Assembly: GCA_934512135.1 (NCBI GenBank)
Contig: CAKSWT010000007.1
Span: forward strand, 87,803 to 151,802
Length of the DNA: 64,000 nt
Source: an uncultured Oscillospiraceae bacterium
GTDB taxonomy: Bacteria; Bacillota; Clostridia; Oscillospirales; Oscillospiraceae
Direction: 5' to 3'
Both the position numbers and the translations under genes were made by a program. This document shows positions 35,973 to 44,729 of the stretch, one piece after another. The notes beneath the pieces were generated by a model. That model made no database searches. It was not told where the DNA came from and was given only the letters and a program-made list of their open reading frames with translations. How positions within the stretch are numbered: the stretch's first letter is position 1; every line of letters starts with the position of its first letter.

Positions 35973-36299
35973 ATGATTGAAAAATACGTTGACGCCATGC
36001 TCAAGGGCGACTACAAGGCCTTGGCCGCTTGCTTTGCCCCCAAGTGCCGTTATTTCGACTATTGCCCCATTGGAACCAGCCGGGACAACTATCATGTCTA
36101 TGGACGAAATGCCATCGAGATGTTCTTCCACCACAAGTTTACCTTCCGGATTCTCTCCATTTCGGATCCGGTCATTGAAAGCGAAACCTCTGCCAACTTC
36201 CTGGTGGCCTACGGCGGCACATACCTCTACGCCCGGGCAACCATTGAGCTGGCCACTGAAGACGGTCTGATCCAGGAGCTGACGGTCCGTCCCGCATAA
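35973..36299 (+). CDS. small NTF2/SnoaL-like protein (108 aa)
   Basis: The protein has only the core NTF2-like fold (MIEKYVDAMLKGDYKALAAC; FAPKCRYFDYCPIG) and is close in size to ketosteroid isomerase. It is much shorter than the three proteins at 15.6-17.6 kb and not their close paralogue. GGAGG precedes the ATG. Coupling to the SDR suggests the two act on the same compound, possibly isomerising or dehydrating its keto form. Confidence 0.82.
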   Translation: MIEKYVDAMLKGDYKALAACFAPKCRYFDYCPIGTSRDNYHVYGRNAIEMFFHHKFTFRILSISDPVIESETSANFLVAYGGTYLYARATIELATEDGLIQELTVRPA

Positions 36300-36306
36300 A
36301 TTTCAG

Positions 36307-36345
36307 CGCCGCAGGAAGGAATTTCCTGCGGCGTTTGCTTTTTTT
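36307..36345 (+). terminator. terminator of the SDR/NTF2 operon
   Basis: Perfect stem CGCCGCAGGAA/TTCCTGCGGCG followed by TTTGCTTTTTTT. Confidence 0.92.
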
Positions 36346-36386
36346 CGCCGGATTTGCTACAATGGCTTTATAGGAGGCGACTTTGT

Positions 36387-36851
36387 ATGGAAGATATATA
36401 CGGTGATTTCTGGGCTGCATTCCTGGAGGAATCCAGCACCCCAAACACCACGGTTTTGGAAAACTACATGTACTTCGGCAACAGCGAGTCCTCGTCGGTT
36501 GCCGCAGTGGAGCAGATGCTCCGCGGCGAAAAGACCGCGGTGAGTCGCTGCATTTCCTACTTTTTGACCACCAATCAGCGGATCCCCCAGACCGGCGACT
36601 ACACCCTGGTCACGGATTTTTACGGAAATCCCTGCTGCATTTTCCGCACCCTGGCCGTGACCATTGCGCCTATGCCGGAGATCTCCGACGCCCTTCGCAT
36701 CCAGGATACCCCGGAGCTCTCCCCGGCGGAGTGGCTCACTCTGCGTCAGCAGGAATACCGGGATTTGGCCCAGCGCTTTGGCTTTCACTATCACGAGGAG
36801 CTGCCGGTACTCATGGAGACGGTGGAGCTGGTCTACCCCGTCAAATCCTAA
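36387..36851 (+). CDS. ASCH-domain protein
   Basis: The 154-aa protein matches the ASCH superfamily, a PUA-like RNA-binding beta-barrel (DIYGDFWAAFLEES; GDYTLVTDFYGNPCCIFRT; LVYPV). Related proteins bind RNA or act as amidohydrolases or ribonucleases; its role is unknown. AGGAGG is directly upstream of the ATG at 36387. It runs into galM with a 15-base gap. Confidence 0.85.
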   Translation: MEDIYGDFWAAFLEESSTPNTTVLENYMYFGNSESSSVAAVEQMLRGEKTAVSRCISYFLTTNQRIPQTGDYTLVTDFYGNPCCIFRTLAVTIAPMPEISDALRIQDTPELSPAEWLTLRQQEYRDLAQRFGFHYHEELPVLMETVELVYPVKS

Positions 36852-36866
36852 ACCCAGGAGGAAATT

Positions 36867-37883
36867 ATGATTACTTCCCATCTCTTTGGCACCCTCACAG
36901 ACGGAACCCCCGTCACCCGCTATCGCCTCACCGGAGGCGGCGGCGCCTATGCCGACATTTTGGACTACGGCGGCACCATCCAGGCTTTGGTTGTTCCGGA
37001 CCGGGAGGGCCGCCCCACCGACGTGGTTCTGGGCTACGACACCCCCCGGGAATACCAGGCAGGGACCCTGTACTTTGGCGCCACCATCGGCCGCCATGCC
37101 AACCGCATCGGCCGGGGCCGGTTTACCTTAGATGGCGTGTCCTATGCCCTGGACTGCAACTGCGGCCCCAATCACTCCCACGGCGGCCTTCAGGGCTTTG
37201 ACCGGCGGATGTTCACCGGGGAGATTCACGGCGACCTTCTACAGCTGCATCTTATCTCTCCCCATGGGGACCAGGGCTATCCGGGTAAGCTGACTGTCAC
37301 CGTAACCTTCTCCTTTTCCCCGGACAATGTGCTGACCATTCGCCACCAGGCCGTCACAGACCGTGCCACCCTGGTGAATCTGACCAGCCACAGCTACTTT
37401 GACCTCAGCGGGGGGCAGAATCCCATGGGCCAACTGCTCCGGCTCCCGGCGGAGGCCTTCACCGAAAACGATGAAAATACCCTGCCCACCGGGAGAATTC
37501 TTCCGGCAGCAGGGACAGCCTTTGATTTTTCCGTGGAAAAGCCCGTGGGCCGGGACATCGACCTGCCCCAGGAGCAGCTGCGCCGCTGCCGAGGCTACGA
37601 CCACAACTTCGTGCTGAGCCCGGGAGGCGTTGCGTCCCTTCGCAGCAGGGAGACCGGCATCGCCATGACCCTGGAAACGGATCTGCCCGGGGTCCAGCTC
37701 TATTCCGGGAACTATGTAGAAGGCGTCGGGAAGGGCGGCCGGATCTATCACCCCCGGGACGGGGTCTGTCTGGAGCCCCAGTTCTTCCCCAACGCCATGG
37801 CCATGGATACCTTCCAAAAGCCCATTCTTCGCCCGGGGCAGGTCTACGACCACAGGATTCGCTACGGATTTTCCCGTCTTTGA
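36867..37883 (+). CDS. galM: aldose 1-epimerase (galactose mutarotase)
   Basis: The 338-aa beta-supersandwich enzyme interconverts alpha and beta anomers of galactose and glucose. The motifs NHSHGGLQGFDRR, LTSHSYFDL (general acid His) and LYSGNYVEG (near the general-base Glu) are in the expected order. It is cotranscribed with the ASCH gene and has no other sugar gene nearby. GAGGAAAT precedes the ATG. Confidence 0.93.
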   Translation: MITSHLFGTLTDGTPVTRYRLTGGGGAYADILDYGGTIQALVVPDREGRPTDVVLGYDTPREYQAGTLYFGATIGRHANRIGRGRFTLDGVSYALDCNCGPNHSHGGLQGFDRRMFTGEIHGDLLQLHLISPHGDQGYPGKLTVTVTFSFSPDNVLTIRHQAVTDRATLVNLTSHSYFDLSGGQNPMGQLLRLPAEAFTENDENTLPTGRILPAAGTAFDFSVEKPVGRDIDLPQEQLRRCRGYDHNFVLSPGGVASLRSRETGIAMTLETDLPGVQLYSGNYVEGVGKGGRIYHPRDGVCLEPQFFPNAMAMDTFQKPILRPGQVYDHRIRYGFSRL

Positions 37884-37908
37884 CCCCAGCGGAGCGGCGG
37901 CGGAATCG

Positions 37909-38214
37909 TCACAGGATCAGCTCCGTCACAAACACCGTCACACAGGACAGCACCGCAACGGTAAACAGACTTCTTCCCCACCAGGCCAGAAGAATGCCCA
38001 CCACCAGGGCCAAGGCGCCGGCCACGGGATTTGCCGTGGCCTCCACAATGGCCGGGAAGGTCATCACCGCCAGCGTCACATAGGGCACATAGTAGAGGAA
38101 GGACCGGAGAAATCGGCTGGTGATCTCCCGGCGGATCAGCGTCAGCGGCAGCACTCGGATGAGGTAGCTGACGCCTGCCATCACGAAAATATAGAGATAT
38201 GGATTTCTGGTCAT
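37909..38214 (-). CDS. azlD: AzlD-like branched-chain amino-acid exporter subunit
   Basis: This 101-aa small membrane protein has three or four helices and the typical AzlD start (PYLYIFVMAGVSYLIRVLPL). It pairs with AzlC to export branched-chain amino acids or analogues. Its ATG overlaps the azlC stop by four bases (ATGA). A longer frame up to 38571 is antisense to azlC. Confidence 0.9.
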   Translation of the reverse strand: MTRNPYLYIFVMAGVSYLIRVLPLTLIRREITSRFLRSFLYYVPYVTLAVMTFPAIVEATANPVAGALALVVGILLAWWGRSLFTVAVLSCVTVFVTELIL

Positions 38215-38942
38215 ACCGGCGTCTCCTCCTCCGCATTCTGCTCCCGGACGGGAAATAGCACCGCCGCTACTGCGGAGATTCCCACCGTCAGTACAATAAT
38301 CCGTGTTCCGGAGGACCACGCCGCCGTCAGCGGCAGCACAGAGAGTCCATAGCTCAGCACCATGGAAGCGGCCACCAGCACCGCGACAATCCGGCTTTTT
38401 CGGGCGGGGGGAATGATAATGGCCAGGAACATGCCATAAAGTCCCACGCTCAGCGCCGAAACCAGGTTCATCGGCAGGAGATTTCCCACCATCACCCCAA
38501 GAAACGTCCCCACGCACCAGCCGGGCAGCGCCACCACCACCACGCCGTAGGTAAAAAAGGGATTCAGCCATCCCGGCGACGCAATGCTCACCCCGAAGAT
38601 CTCATCGGTGATGTCAAAGGCCATAAGCATTCTGTGGAAAATTCCCGTCTCCGGCCGGAGCTTCTGGGTCAGGGCGCAGGACATCAGCAGATACCGGGCG
38701 TTGGCCACCAGAATCATAATGGCCATTTCCAGATAGGTGCCGTTTTCCGCGATTACCGTAAACCCCGCATACTCGCCGGCAGACGCATTGGTGAGCAGAC
38801 TGGCCAGTCCCGCCTGAAAGGCGGTAAGTCCCGCTCGCTTGGCGGCGATTCCCAGGGTAAAGGAAACCGCAAAATAGCCCAGGGTAATGGGAATTCCCAT
38901 GCGCATTCCGCTGACAAAATTCGTTCTGTTGTTCTCCGACAT
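38211..38942 (-). CDS. azlC: AzlC-like branched-chain amino-acid exporter subunit
   Basis: The 243-aa membrane protein has the AzlC pattern: GYFAVSFTLGIAAKRAGL, LLTNASAGEYAGFTV and MAIMILVANARYLLMS. The start at 38942 follows AAGGAG; upstream in-frame codons lack an RBS. AzlCD export branched-chain amino acids in Bacillus, conferring azaleucine resistance. No regulator such as AzlB is adjacent. Confidence 0.92.
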   Translation of the reverse strand: MSENNRTNFVSGMRMGIPITLGYFAVSFTLGIAAKRAGLTAFQAGLASLLTNASAGEYAGFTVIAENGTYLEMAIMILVANARYLLMSCALTQKLRPETGIFHRMLMAFDITDEIFGVSIASPGWLNPFFTYGVVVVALPGWCVGTFLGVMVGNLLPMNLVSALSVGLYGMFLAIIIPPARKSRIVAVLVAASMVLSYGLSVLPLTAAWSSGTRIIVLTVGISAVAAVLFPVREQNAEEETPV

Positions 38943-39109
38943 ACTGATTCGCTCCTTTGCGAATAGGGTGCACCGCTTAGCATACACCAAAATTCCCCCT
39001 GCGTCGAGGTCTTTTCCCACAAAAATCCACGGTTTCTGAATTTTCGTATAGATTCCGAACGTCAAAATGGATTTTCTTCATTCTCTTTGTGTCATTTTCA
39101 CAAAATCAT

Positions 39110-39138
39110 TTGGATTCGAAAGAAAAATGTGCTACAGT
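39110..39138 (+). promoter_or_regulatory. promoter of the beta-helix protein gene
   Basis: TTGGAT, a 17-base spacer and TACAGT. The preceding 170 bases (38943-39109) are AT-rich with no other clear element. Confidence 0.6.
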
Positions 39139-39173
39139 GAAACCATCTATACTGAGAAAGTGAGGAATGAACC

Positions 39174-40469
39174 ATGGACCCCTTCAAAAATATGCCCACC
39201 CCCACTGCGCCGGAGCCGGAGGTAGAGGCCCGGATGGCCGAAGCGTCCGCCTATACCGTCATTGGAGCGGCGCACACCGACCGTCGGACCGACAAGACCT
39301 GCTTTGCCTCGACCCCCGCTGCCGGCTCCTCTGCCATTTACGCCCGGGACGGCGGCACCGTATATCTGAACACCCCGGAGATCCACGGCTGGGGCGAAAT
39401 GACCCAGGAGGACCTCCGCCAGGAGCTGGGCAGCAAATACGGCTTCTGCGCCGCAGTGCTTTCCAATCAGAAGACCAGCCATGTGACCCTGGTCAATCCG
39501 AAAATCGTCTGCCATGAGAGCTCCACCGCCAATGGCGCCTATGCCATATTCGGCGGCGCCGTGGTCATCGAGGGAGGCACCATCCACACCTGCAACCGCC
39601 AGGGACACGGCGTAGATGCCTCCTACGGAGGCCATGTGTACTGCAACGGCACGGTGATTCACACCGGCGGCCAGAACTCCGGGGCCCTGGCCACGGATTT
39701 TCAGGGGGGCTATATCACCGTCCGGGACATTCACGCCACCACGGAGCTCCCCGGCTCCCCAGGCATCTATACCGCCGGAAAGTCCATTATCTCCGCCTAC
39801 AACTCCACCTTTGTCTCCAAGGGCTGCGAGGCCGTCATGGTGGCCCACTCCCTGGGACACACCTATCTCTATGACTGCGATCTCACCGGCACCGTGGGCC
39901 TCAACACCCACAATTCCATGAGCCCGGAGTATTCCTACATCCATATGTTCGGCGGCAAGCTGGCCTCCACCGTTGGCAGCCTGCTCTGCGCCGAGGACGG
40001 CAAAGCCATCATGAATCTGGACCATGTGTCCTTCGCCACCCCCGCAGACGGCAACATTGCCTTTGCCAAGGCCGGCGGCCGGCTGGTGGCCAATCTGACC
40101 GGCATGGATGTCGCTGGCAATGTGGACCGGGAAAATACCTCTTACCTGGAGTTGAACCTTCAGGGCACCAAGCTCACCGGCCAGGTAAACGCCACCGCCT
40201 TGTCCCTGGACGAGACCTCGGCATGGACCGTCACCGGTCACAGTACGCTGGCAGTCCTCAAGGTCTCCCCCGGGGCCAAAATCTCCGCCAGTGCCCCTGT
40301 CACCGTCACCTACGGCACTTTGGCCCAGGGCACGGTGCTTCCCCAGGTTCCCAACGTCACCTTCCGGGCAGACCCTGCCTGTGGGGACGACTATGCGGCC
40401 AAGAAGATGATGCCGCCTCCGGATATGCCCGGGGGACCCGGCATGCCACCTCCCCCGCCTATGAAATAA
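39174..40469 (+). CDS. cytosolic right-handed beta-helix protein with Pro/Gly/Met tail
   Basis: The 431-aa protein consists of repeated short strands with Gly/Asn/Thr turns, such as IFGGAVVIEGGTIHTCN, DASYGGHVYCNGTVIHTGG and TAGKSIISAYNSTFVSKG. This is the parallel beta-helix pattern. There is no signal peptide, membrane segment, sorting signal or catalytic motif that I can see. The last residues (MMPPPDMPGGPGMPPPPPMK) form a Pro/Gly/Met-rich tail related to segments in three redox proteins at 49-61 kb. It is a single gene with its own promoter. A scaffold role is inference. Confidence 0.8.
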   Translation: MDPFKNMPTPTAPEPEVEARMAEASAYTVIGAAHTDRRTDKTCFASTPAAGSSAIYARDGGTVYLNTPEIHGWGEMTQEDLRQELGSKYGFCAAVLSNQKTSHVTLVNPKIVCHESSTANGAYAIFGGAVVIEGGTIHTCNRQGHGVDASYGGHVYCNGTVIHTGGQNSGALATDFQGGYITVRDIHATTELPGSPGIYTAGKSIISAYNSTFVSKGCEAVMVAHSLGHTYLYDCDLTGTVGLNTHNSMSPEYSYIHMFGGKLASTVGSLLCAEDGKAIMNLDHVSFATPADGNIAFAKAGGRLVANLTGMDVAGNVDRENTSYLELNLQGTKLTGQVNATALSLDETSAWTVTGHSTLAVLKVSPGAKISASAPVTVTYGTLAQGTVLPQVPNVTFRADPACGDDYAAKKMMPPPDMPGGPGMPPPPPMK

Positions 40470-40494
40470 AAAGGAAAAAACCGCAAAGGCCCTA

Positions 40495-40549
40495 TTGACA
40501 ATCGTTGGTTGTCGTGGTATCATGCATTCATACTAATTCCGTAGGAAAT
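40495..40549 (+). promoter_or_regulatory. cysK promoter and downstream dyad
   Basis: TTGACA (40495-40500), a 17-base spacer and TATCAT (40518-40523). AATTCCGTAGGAAAT at 40535-40549 is an inverted repeat just after the start point, in the position of a CymR-type operator. The 115-base leader that follows has no T-box or S-box signature. Confidence 0.7.
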
Positions 40550-40663
40550 GAGGCGATGCTTATATGATGTCCACTGCTACACGGATGGAAAGACGATGTT
40601 GCCGCCCGATGAATATTACTGCTTGACAAAACCATTCATTAGGACGAAAAGGAGTTACAAATT

Positions 40664-41590
40664 ATGAGCATTTATCATTCCATTACTGAACTGATCGGCA
40701 ACACCCCCCTGGTGGAGCTCACCGGCTATGAGAAAAAGCACAATATTCCCGCCCAGATCCTGGCGAAGGTAGAATTCTTCAATCCCGCCGGCTCCGTAAA
40801 GGACCGGATCGCCGCCGCCATGCTGGAGGACGCGGAGGAAAAGGGCCTTATCAACCAGGACACCGTGATTATCGAGCCCACCTCCGGCAATACCGGCGTG
40901 GCCTTGGCTGCCTTTGCCGCCGCCCGGGGCTACCGGCTGATTATCACCATGCCGGAGACCATGAGCGTAGAGCGCCGCCGTCTGATGACTGCCTACGGGG
41001 CAGAGCTGGTGCTGACCCCCGGTCCCAAAATGGTAGACGCCATCGCCAAGGCCGACGAGCTGGCAAAGGAGATCCCCAACAGCTTTATTCCCGGCCAGTT
41101 CACCAACCCCGCCAATCCCAAGAAGCACTATAACACCACCGGTCCTGAGATTTGGAAGGACACCGACGGCAACGTGGATATTTTTATTGCCGGCATCGGT
41201 ACCGGCGGTACCCTCTCCGGCGTAGGCAAATATCTCAGGGAGAAAAATCCCAACGTCCAGATCATCGGCATCGAGCCGGAGGACTCTCCTGTGCTGACCC
41301 AGGGCCGTGCCGGTGTTCATAAGATTCAGGGCATTGGGGCAGGCTTTATTCCCGACACCCTGGACACCAAGATTTATGATGAGGTCATTCCGGTAAAGAA
41401 CGAGGATGCCTTCCAGGCTGGCCGGGAGGTGGCTAAAACCGACGGCATTTTGGTGGGTATCTCCTCCGGTGCCGCCATCTGGACCGCCCAGCAGGTTGCT
41501 GCCCGGCCGGAGAACAAGGGGAAGCGGATTGTGATTCTTCTGCCGGATACCGGCGAGCGCTATCTCTCCACCGCACTGTTCGCAGAATAA
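40664..41590 (+). CDS. cysK: cysteine synthase A (O-acetylserine sulfhydrylase)
   Basis: The 308-aa PLP enzyme combines O-acetylserine and sulfide into cysteine. The PLP lysine is K46 in PAGSVKDR, TSGNTG is at 73-78 and GTGTGGTLSG is the phosphate-binding loop. AAGGAG precedes the ATG. It is monocistronic, and cysE is not in the window. Confidence 0.96.
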   Translation: MSIYHSITELIGNTPLVELTGYEKKHNIPAQILAKVEFFNPAGSVKDRIAAAMLEDAEEKGLINQDTVIIEPTSGNTGVALAAFAAARGYRLIITMPETMSVERRRLMTAYGAELVLTPGPKMVDAIAKADELAKEIPNSFIPGQFTNPANPKKHYNTTGPEIWKDTDGNVDIFIAGIGTGGTLSGVGKYLREKNPNVQIIGIEPEDSPVLTQGRAGVHKIQGIGAGFIPDTLDTKIYDEVIPVKNEDAFQAGREVAKTDGILVGISSGAAIWTAQQVAARPENKGKRIVILLPDTGERYLSTALFAE

Positions 41591-41604
41591 AATTGCTTAT
41601 GTAT

Positions 41605-41637
41605 GGCGCACTGCAGAATTGCAGTGCGCCTTTGCGC
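41605..41637 (+). terminator. cysK terminator
   Basis: Perfect 11-bp stem GGCGCACTGCA/TGCAGTGCGCC with a weak following T-rich run. Confidence 0.8.
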
Positions 41638-41640
41638 TGT

Positions 41641-41670
41641 TTGACTTTCCGGCGGGGACTATGGTATAAT
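41641..41670 (+). promoter_or_regulatory. promoter of the polysaccharide operon
   Basis: TTGACT, an 18-base spacer and TATAAT. The -10 lies over an upstream in-frame ATG, which excludes that start. Confidence 0.85.
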
Positions 41671-41707
41671 GAGGCGGTCTATCAATCCTCTTCCTTGGAG
41701 GTACACT

Positions 41708-43129
41708 ATGCAAGCAATTCATAACAGCCTTTTATACGCGCTCTACTGCCAGGTCCGCCTTTGGCTCTCCGCCCAGTGGGAACGCAGCGCCGTGGTCCAT
41801 TTTCTGACCCACCAGCGTACGCATCCCCCTGTCTCCGGATTGAGCCGTCCCGCCTCCTGGCTGCGGGAGCGCTACTTTGCGCTGTTTCGGCGGCTCCATC
41901 TGGACCGGCTTCTGGAGGGAAGTATCTTCCTTCACCCTTTGATTTTCGCCGCCCTGGCCGCGGTATTGGCACCCCTTCTCCCCACCATGGGGATTTTTGC
42001 ACTGGTCTGCGGCGCCTTTTTCTCCCTGATGCTTCTCCTTGGCAAACGGCAGGCCCCGGTGCTCCGCGCCACCCCCTTAAACGGCTATGTGGTGCTCTAC
42101 GCGGCGGTATATTTTTACGCCACGCTGACCTCTACCTCCGTCCGGGGCAGTCTGTTTCCCGGACTGCTCACCATTGCCTTTATTCTGTTCTTTCTGGTAC
42201 TGGCCTCCTGTGAGCCGGATGGCGTAACGCTGCGCCGTCTGTTGGGCGCCATGGTTGCCGTAGGCGTTTTGGTGTCTCTCTACGGATTCTATCAGGCCCT
42301 GTTCCCGGAAAAGTTCCGCAACGTCTGGACCGACACGGATATGTTCTCCTCCATTGCCTTCCGGGTCTATTCCACCCTGGAGAACCCCAATGTGCTGGGC
42401 GAGTATTTTCTTCTGGTGATTCCGCTGGGGGCCGCTCTGCTGCTGACCGCCAAAACCTGGCCCAGGCGGATTCTCTGGCTGTTGGGCTGCGGCATCATGG
42501 GGGTCTGTCTGATCCTTACCTATTCCCGGGGCTGCTACCTGGGGCTGCTCTTTGCCGCCGCAATTTTCCTGGTGCTGCTGGACCGGCGGTTTCTGGTGGT
42601 GGGTATTGTGGCCATTGCCCTCTCCCCTCTGTATCTGCCGGAGTCGGTGCTCTCCCGGTTTACCAGCATCGGCAACATGGGCGACACCTCCACCTCCTAC
42701 CGGGTCTATATCTGGATGGGCACTCTGGCCATGCTGAAGGACTACTGGCTCTGCGGCCTGGGTCCCGGAACGGAGGCCTTTAACGTGATTTATCCCAAAT
42801 ACGCTTACAACGCCATCACGGCGCCCCACTCTCACAATCTCTATTTGCAGCTTGTGTGCGACACCGGAATCTGCGGACTTGCGGTTTTTGTACTGCTGAT
42901 GATCGGGTTCTATCGGATGATGTTCACCGCCATTGCCCAGGAAACGGACCGTTCCGCCAAGATCTTTCAGATTGCAGGGGTATCCGGTGTATCCGGCTTC
43001 CTGCTCCAGAGTATGACTGACTACACCTTCTACAACTATCGGGTCATGCTGCTGTTTTGGGTGATGCTCGGTCTGTCCGTTCTGTTCTGCCACATGGGGA
43101 AGAAACACACCCAGGAGGCCCAACCATGA
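41708..43129 (+). CDS. O-antigen ligase/Wzy-like polymerase family membrane protein
   Basis: The 473-aa protein has about twelve helices and the long outside loop typical of the Wzy_C/O-antigen ligase family, with YSRGCYLGLLFAAAIFLVLL and LGPGTEAFNVIYPKYAYN. PHSHNLYLQ carries the family histidine. It would polymerise or ligate a lipid-linked glycan at the cell surface. The start follows GGAGG. It is the first gene of a five-gene operon and overlaps the next gene by four bases. Confidence 0.88.
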   Translation: MQAIHNSLLYALYCQVRLWLSAQWERSAVVHFLTHQRTHPPVSGLSRPASWLRERYFALFRRLHLDRLLEGSIFLHPLIFAALAAVLAPLLPTMGIFALVCGAFFSLMLLLGKRQAPVLRATPLNGYVVLYAAVYFYATLTSTSVRGSLFPGLLTIAFILFFLVLASCEPDGVTLRRLLGAMVAVGVLVSLYGFYQALFPEKFRNVWTDTDMFSSIAFRVYSTLENPNVLGEYFLLVIPLGAALLLTAKTWPRRILWLLGCGIMGVCLILTYSRGCYLGLLFAAAIFLVLLDRRFLVVGIVAIALSPLYLPESVLSRFTSIGNMGDTSTSYRVYIWMGTLAMLKDYWLCGLGPGTEAFNVIYPKYAYNAITAPHSHNLYLQLVCDTGICGLAVFVLLMIGFYRMMFTAIAQETDRSAKIFQIAGVSGVSGFLLQSMTDYTFYNYRVMLLFWVMLGLSVLFCHMGKKHTQEAQP

Positions 43130-44241
43130 TAAAGGTTCTCAACATTCTCACCGACAGCAACATCGGTGGCGCCGGCCGCTGCCTGGTGAATTATCTGAAA
43201 TATTGTGACCGCAGCCGTTTTTCGGTTTCTGTGGTCCTTCCCCGGGGCAGCCTGCTGATTCCGGAGATTCAGAAGCTGGACATTCCGATCATCGAGGCGG
43301 AGGGCATTGCAGAGGCCTCTTTCTCCCTGGGGTCCATTGCCACGCTGCACCGCATCATTCGGGCCCAAAGGCCGGATATTGTCCACACCCACGGCTCCCT
43401 CAGCGGCCGAATTGCCGCCCGGCTGTGGGGCGCAAAAATCGTCTATACCCGGCACAGTGCGTTTCCCGTCCCCGGCTATCTCCGGCGAGGGCCGGGCCGC
43501 TGGTTGAACGGGTCCATCAATAACGCTTTGGCAGACCGAATCATTGCCGTCAGCCCCGCCACGGCGGAGAATCTCACAGACAGCGGCGTCTCCCGGAAGA
43601 AGATCACCGTGATGATGAACGGCGTGGAGGCCCTTCCCCGAAGTGCCCCGTCGGCCTGCCGGGAGCTTCGCCAGTTGCTTCACCTTCCCGACGGGGTGTT
43701 CACCGCAGGGATCCTGGCCCGGCTGGAGCCCTACAAGGGCCATATGCTGCTGCTGGATGCCGCCCGGGAGCTGGCCGATCAGGGCCGGGAGTTTCGGATT
43801 CTCATCGGCGGCAGCGGCTCCCAGGAGGAGGCCATCCGCCAGGGCATTGCTGCCAGGGATCTGGACCGTCAAGTGCTGTTTTTGGGCTTTGTCCAAAATG
43901 TACCCCAGATACTCAGCATTCTGGATGTGCAGCTGAACTGCTCCTACGGAACGGAGGCCTCCAGTCTGGCCCTGATTGAGGGGATGAGCCTGGGGCTGGC
44001 CACCGTAGCCAGCGACTATGGCGGGAACCCCTGGCAGGTGGACGACGGGGTCACCGGCCTGCTGTTTCCCAGCGGCAGCAGCCATGATCTGGCGGTACAG
44101 ATCGCCCGGCTGATGGATGACCCGGCCCTGCTGCACTCCATGCAGAACCAGGCGCTGGAGGCCTATCGCACCCGGTTTACCGGGGATATCTTCGCAAAGA
44201 ACATCGAGTCTGTGTACCAGCAGGCCATTGACAGGAAATGA
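43126..44241 (+). CDS. glycosyltransferase family 4 protein
   Basis: The 371-aa GT-B enzyme has an N-terminal acceptor domain (NILTDSNIGGAGRCLVNYL) and a C-terminal sugar-nucleotide domain (AGILARLEPYKGHMLLLDA). The GT4 glutamates are in the EASSLALIEGMSLGLATVAS block. It probably adds a sugar to the glycan made by this operon. Start codon and previous stop overlap (ATGA). Confidence 0.92.
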   Translation: MIKVLNILTDSNIGGAGRCLVNYLKYCDRSRFSVSVVLPRGSLLIPEIQKLDIPIIEAEGIAEASFSLGSIATLHRIIRAQRPDIVHTHGSLSGRIAARLWGAKIVYTRHSAFPVPGYLRRGPGRWLNGSINNALADRIIAVSPATAENLTDSGVSRKKITVMMNGVEALPRSAPSACRELRQLLHLPDGVFTAGILARLEPYKGHMLLLDAARELADQGREFRILIGGSGSQEEAIRQGIAARDLDRQVLFLGFVQNVPQILSILDVQLNCSYGTEASSLALIEGMSLGLATVASDYGGNPWQVDDGVTGLLFPSGSSHDLAVQIARLMDDPALLHSMQNQALEAYRTRFTGDIFAKNIESVYQQAIDRK

Positions 44242-44251
44242 GGTGCGGATT

Positions 44252-44719
44252 ATGGAGCAGTCTCCCAAACATCCAAATTTTTTTGACATCGTTTTTATTG
44301 TTTTAATTTTGGCCCTGGCCGCCGGGGCCTACTGGGTCAGCCACGACAGTACCCGGGACAAGGACCTGGTCTCCCGGAGCTATGTGATCGAGCTGGACCA
44401 CATTCAGGAGGACATGGTCCAATATGCCGCCCCAGGGGACAGCGTCACGGACAATGTGAAAAACCAGGCCATGGGAACCGTAACCGCCGTAGAGGTCGTG
44501 CCCTGTACGGTTTCCGTCACCGATGAAGCCACCGGCACCATAAAACAAGTCCCGGTGGAGGGATATGTTTCCCTGCTGCTCACCGTCCAGGCGGATACCA
44601 CCGAAACGGACAGCCAAATCGCCACCAAAGACGGCTATGTGCTGCGGGTGGGTACGTCGGTGTCCTGTTCTGTGGGAGCCTTGACTTCCGCCGGATATAT
44701 CCTCAGCGTGGACCGATAA
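44252..44719 (+). CDS. DUF4330 family membrane-anchored protein (first)
   Basis: The 155-aa protein has one N-terminal membrane helix (DIVFIVLILALAAGAYWV) and an external beta-rich domain with repeated VTAVEVVPCTVSV-like strands. It matches the DUF4330 family by layout. The frame may extend upstream to 44117, but GAGGTG suits the ATG at 44252. No function is known. The family recurs in clostridial polysaccharide loci next to CsaB fusions. Confidence 0.8.
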   Translation: MEQSPKHPNFFDIVFIVLILALAAGAYWVSHDSTRDKDLVSRSYVIELDHIQEDMVQYAAPGDSVTDNVKNQAMGTVTAVEVVPCTVSVTDEATGTIKQVPVEGYVSLLLTVQADTTETDSQIATKDGYVLRVGTSVSCSVGALTSAGYILSVDR

Positions 44720-44729
44720 GGAGGGCCTT

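Noticed and set aside
37909..38571. 220-aa frame in front of azlD
   Set aside because: Only its last 101 codons fit AzlD. The first part is antisense to azlC, and the true start overlaps the azlC stop by ATGA.
41669..41707. Longer start for the Wzy-like protein
   Set aside because: The upstream ATG lies within the -10 box; the ATG at 41708 has GGAGG at the right distance.
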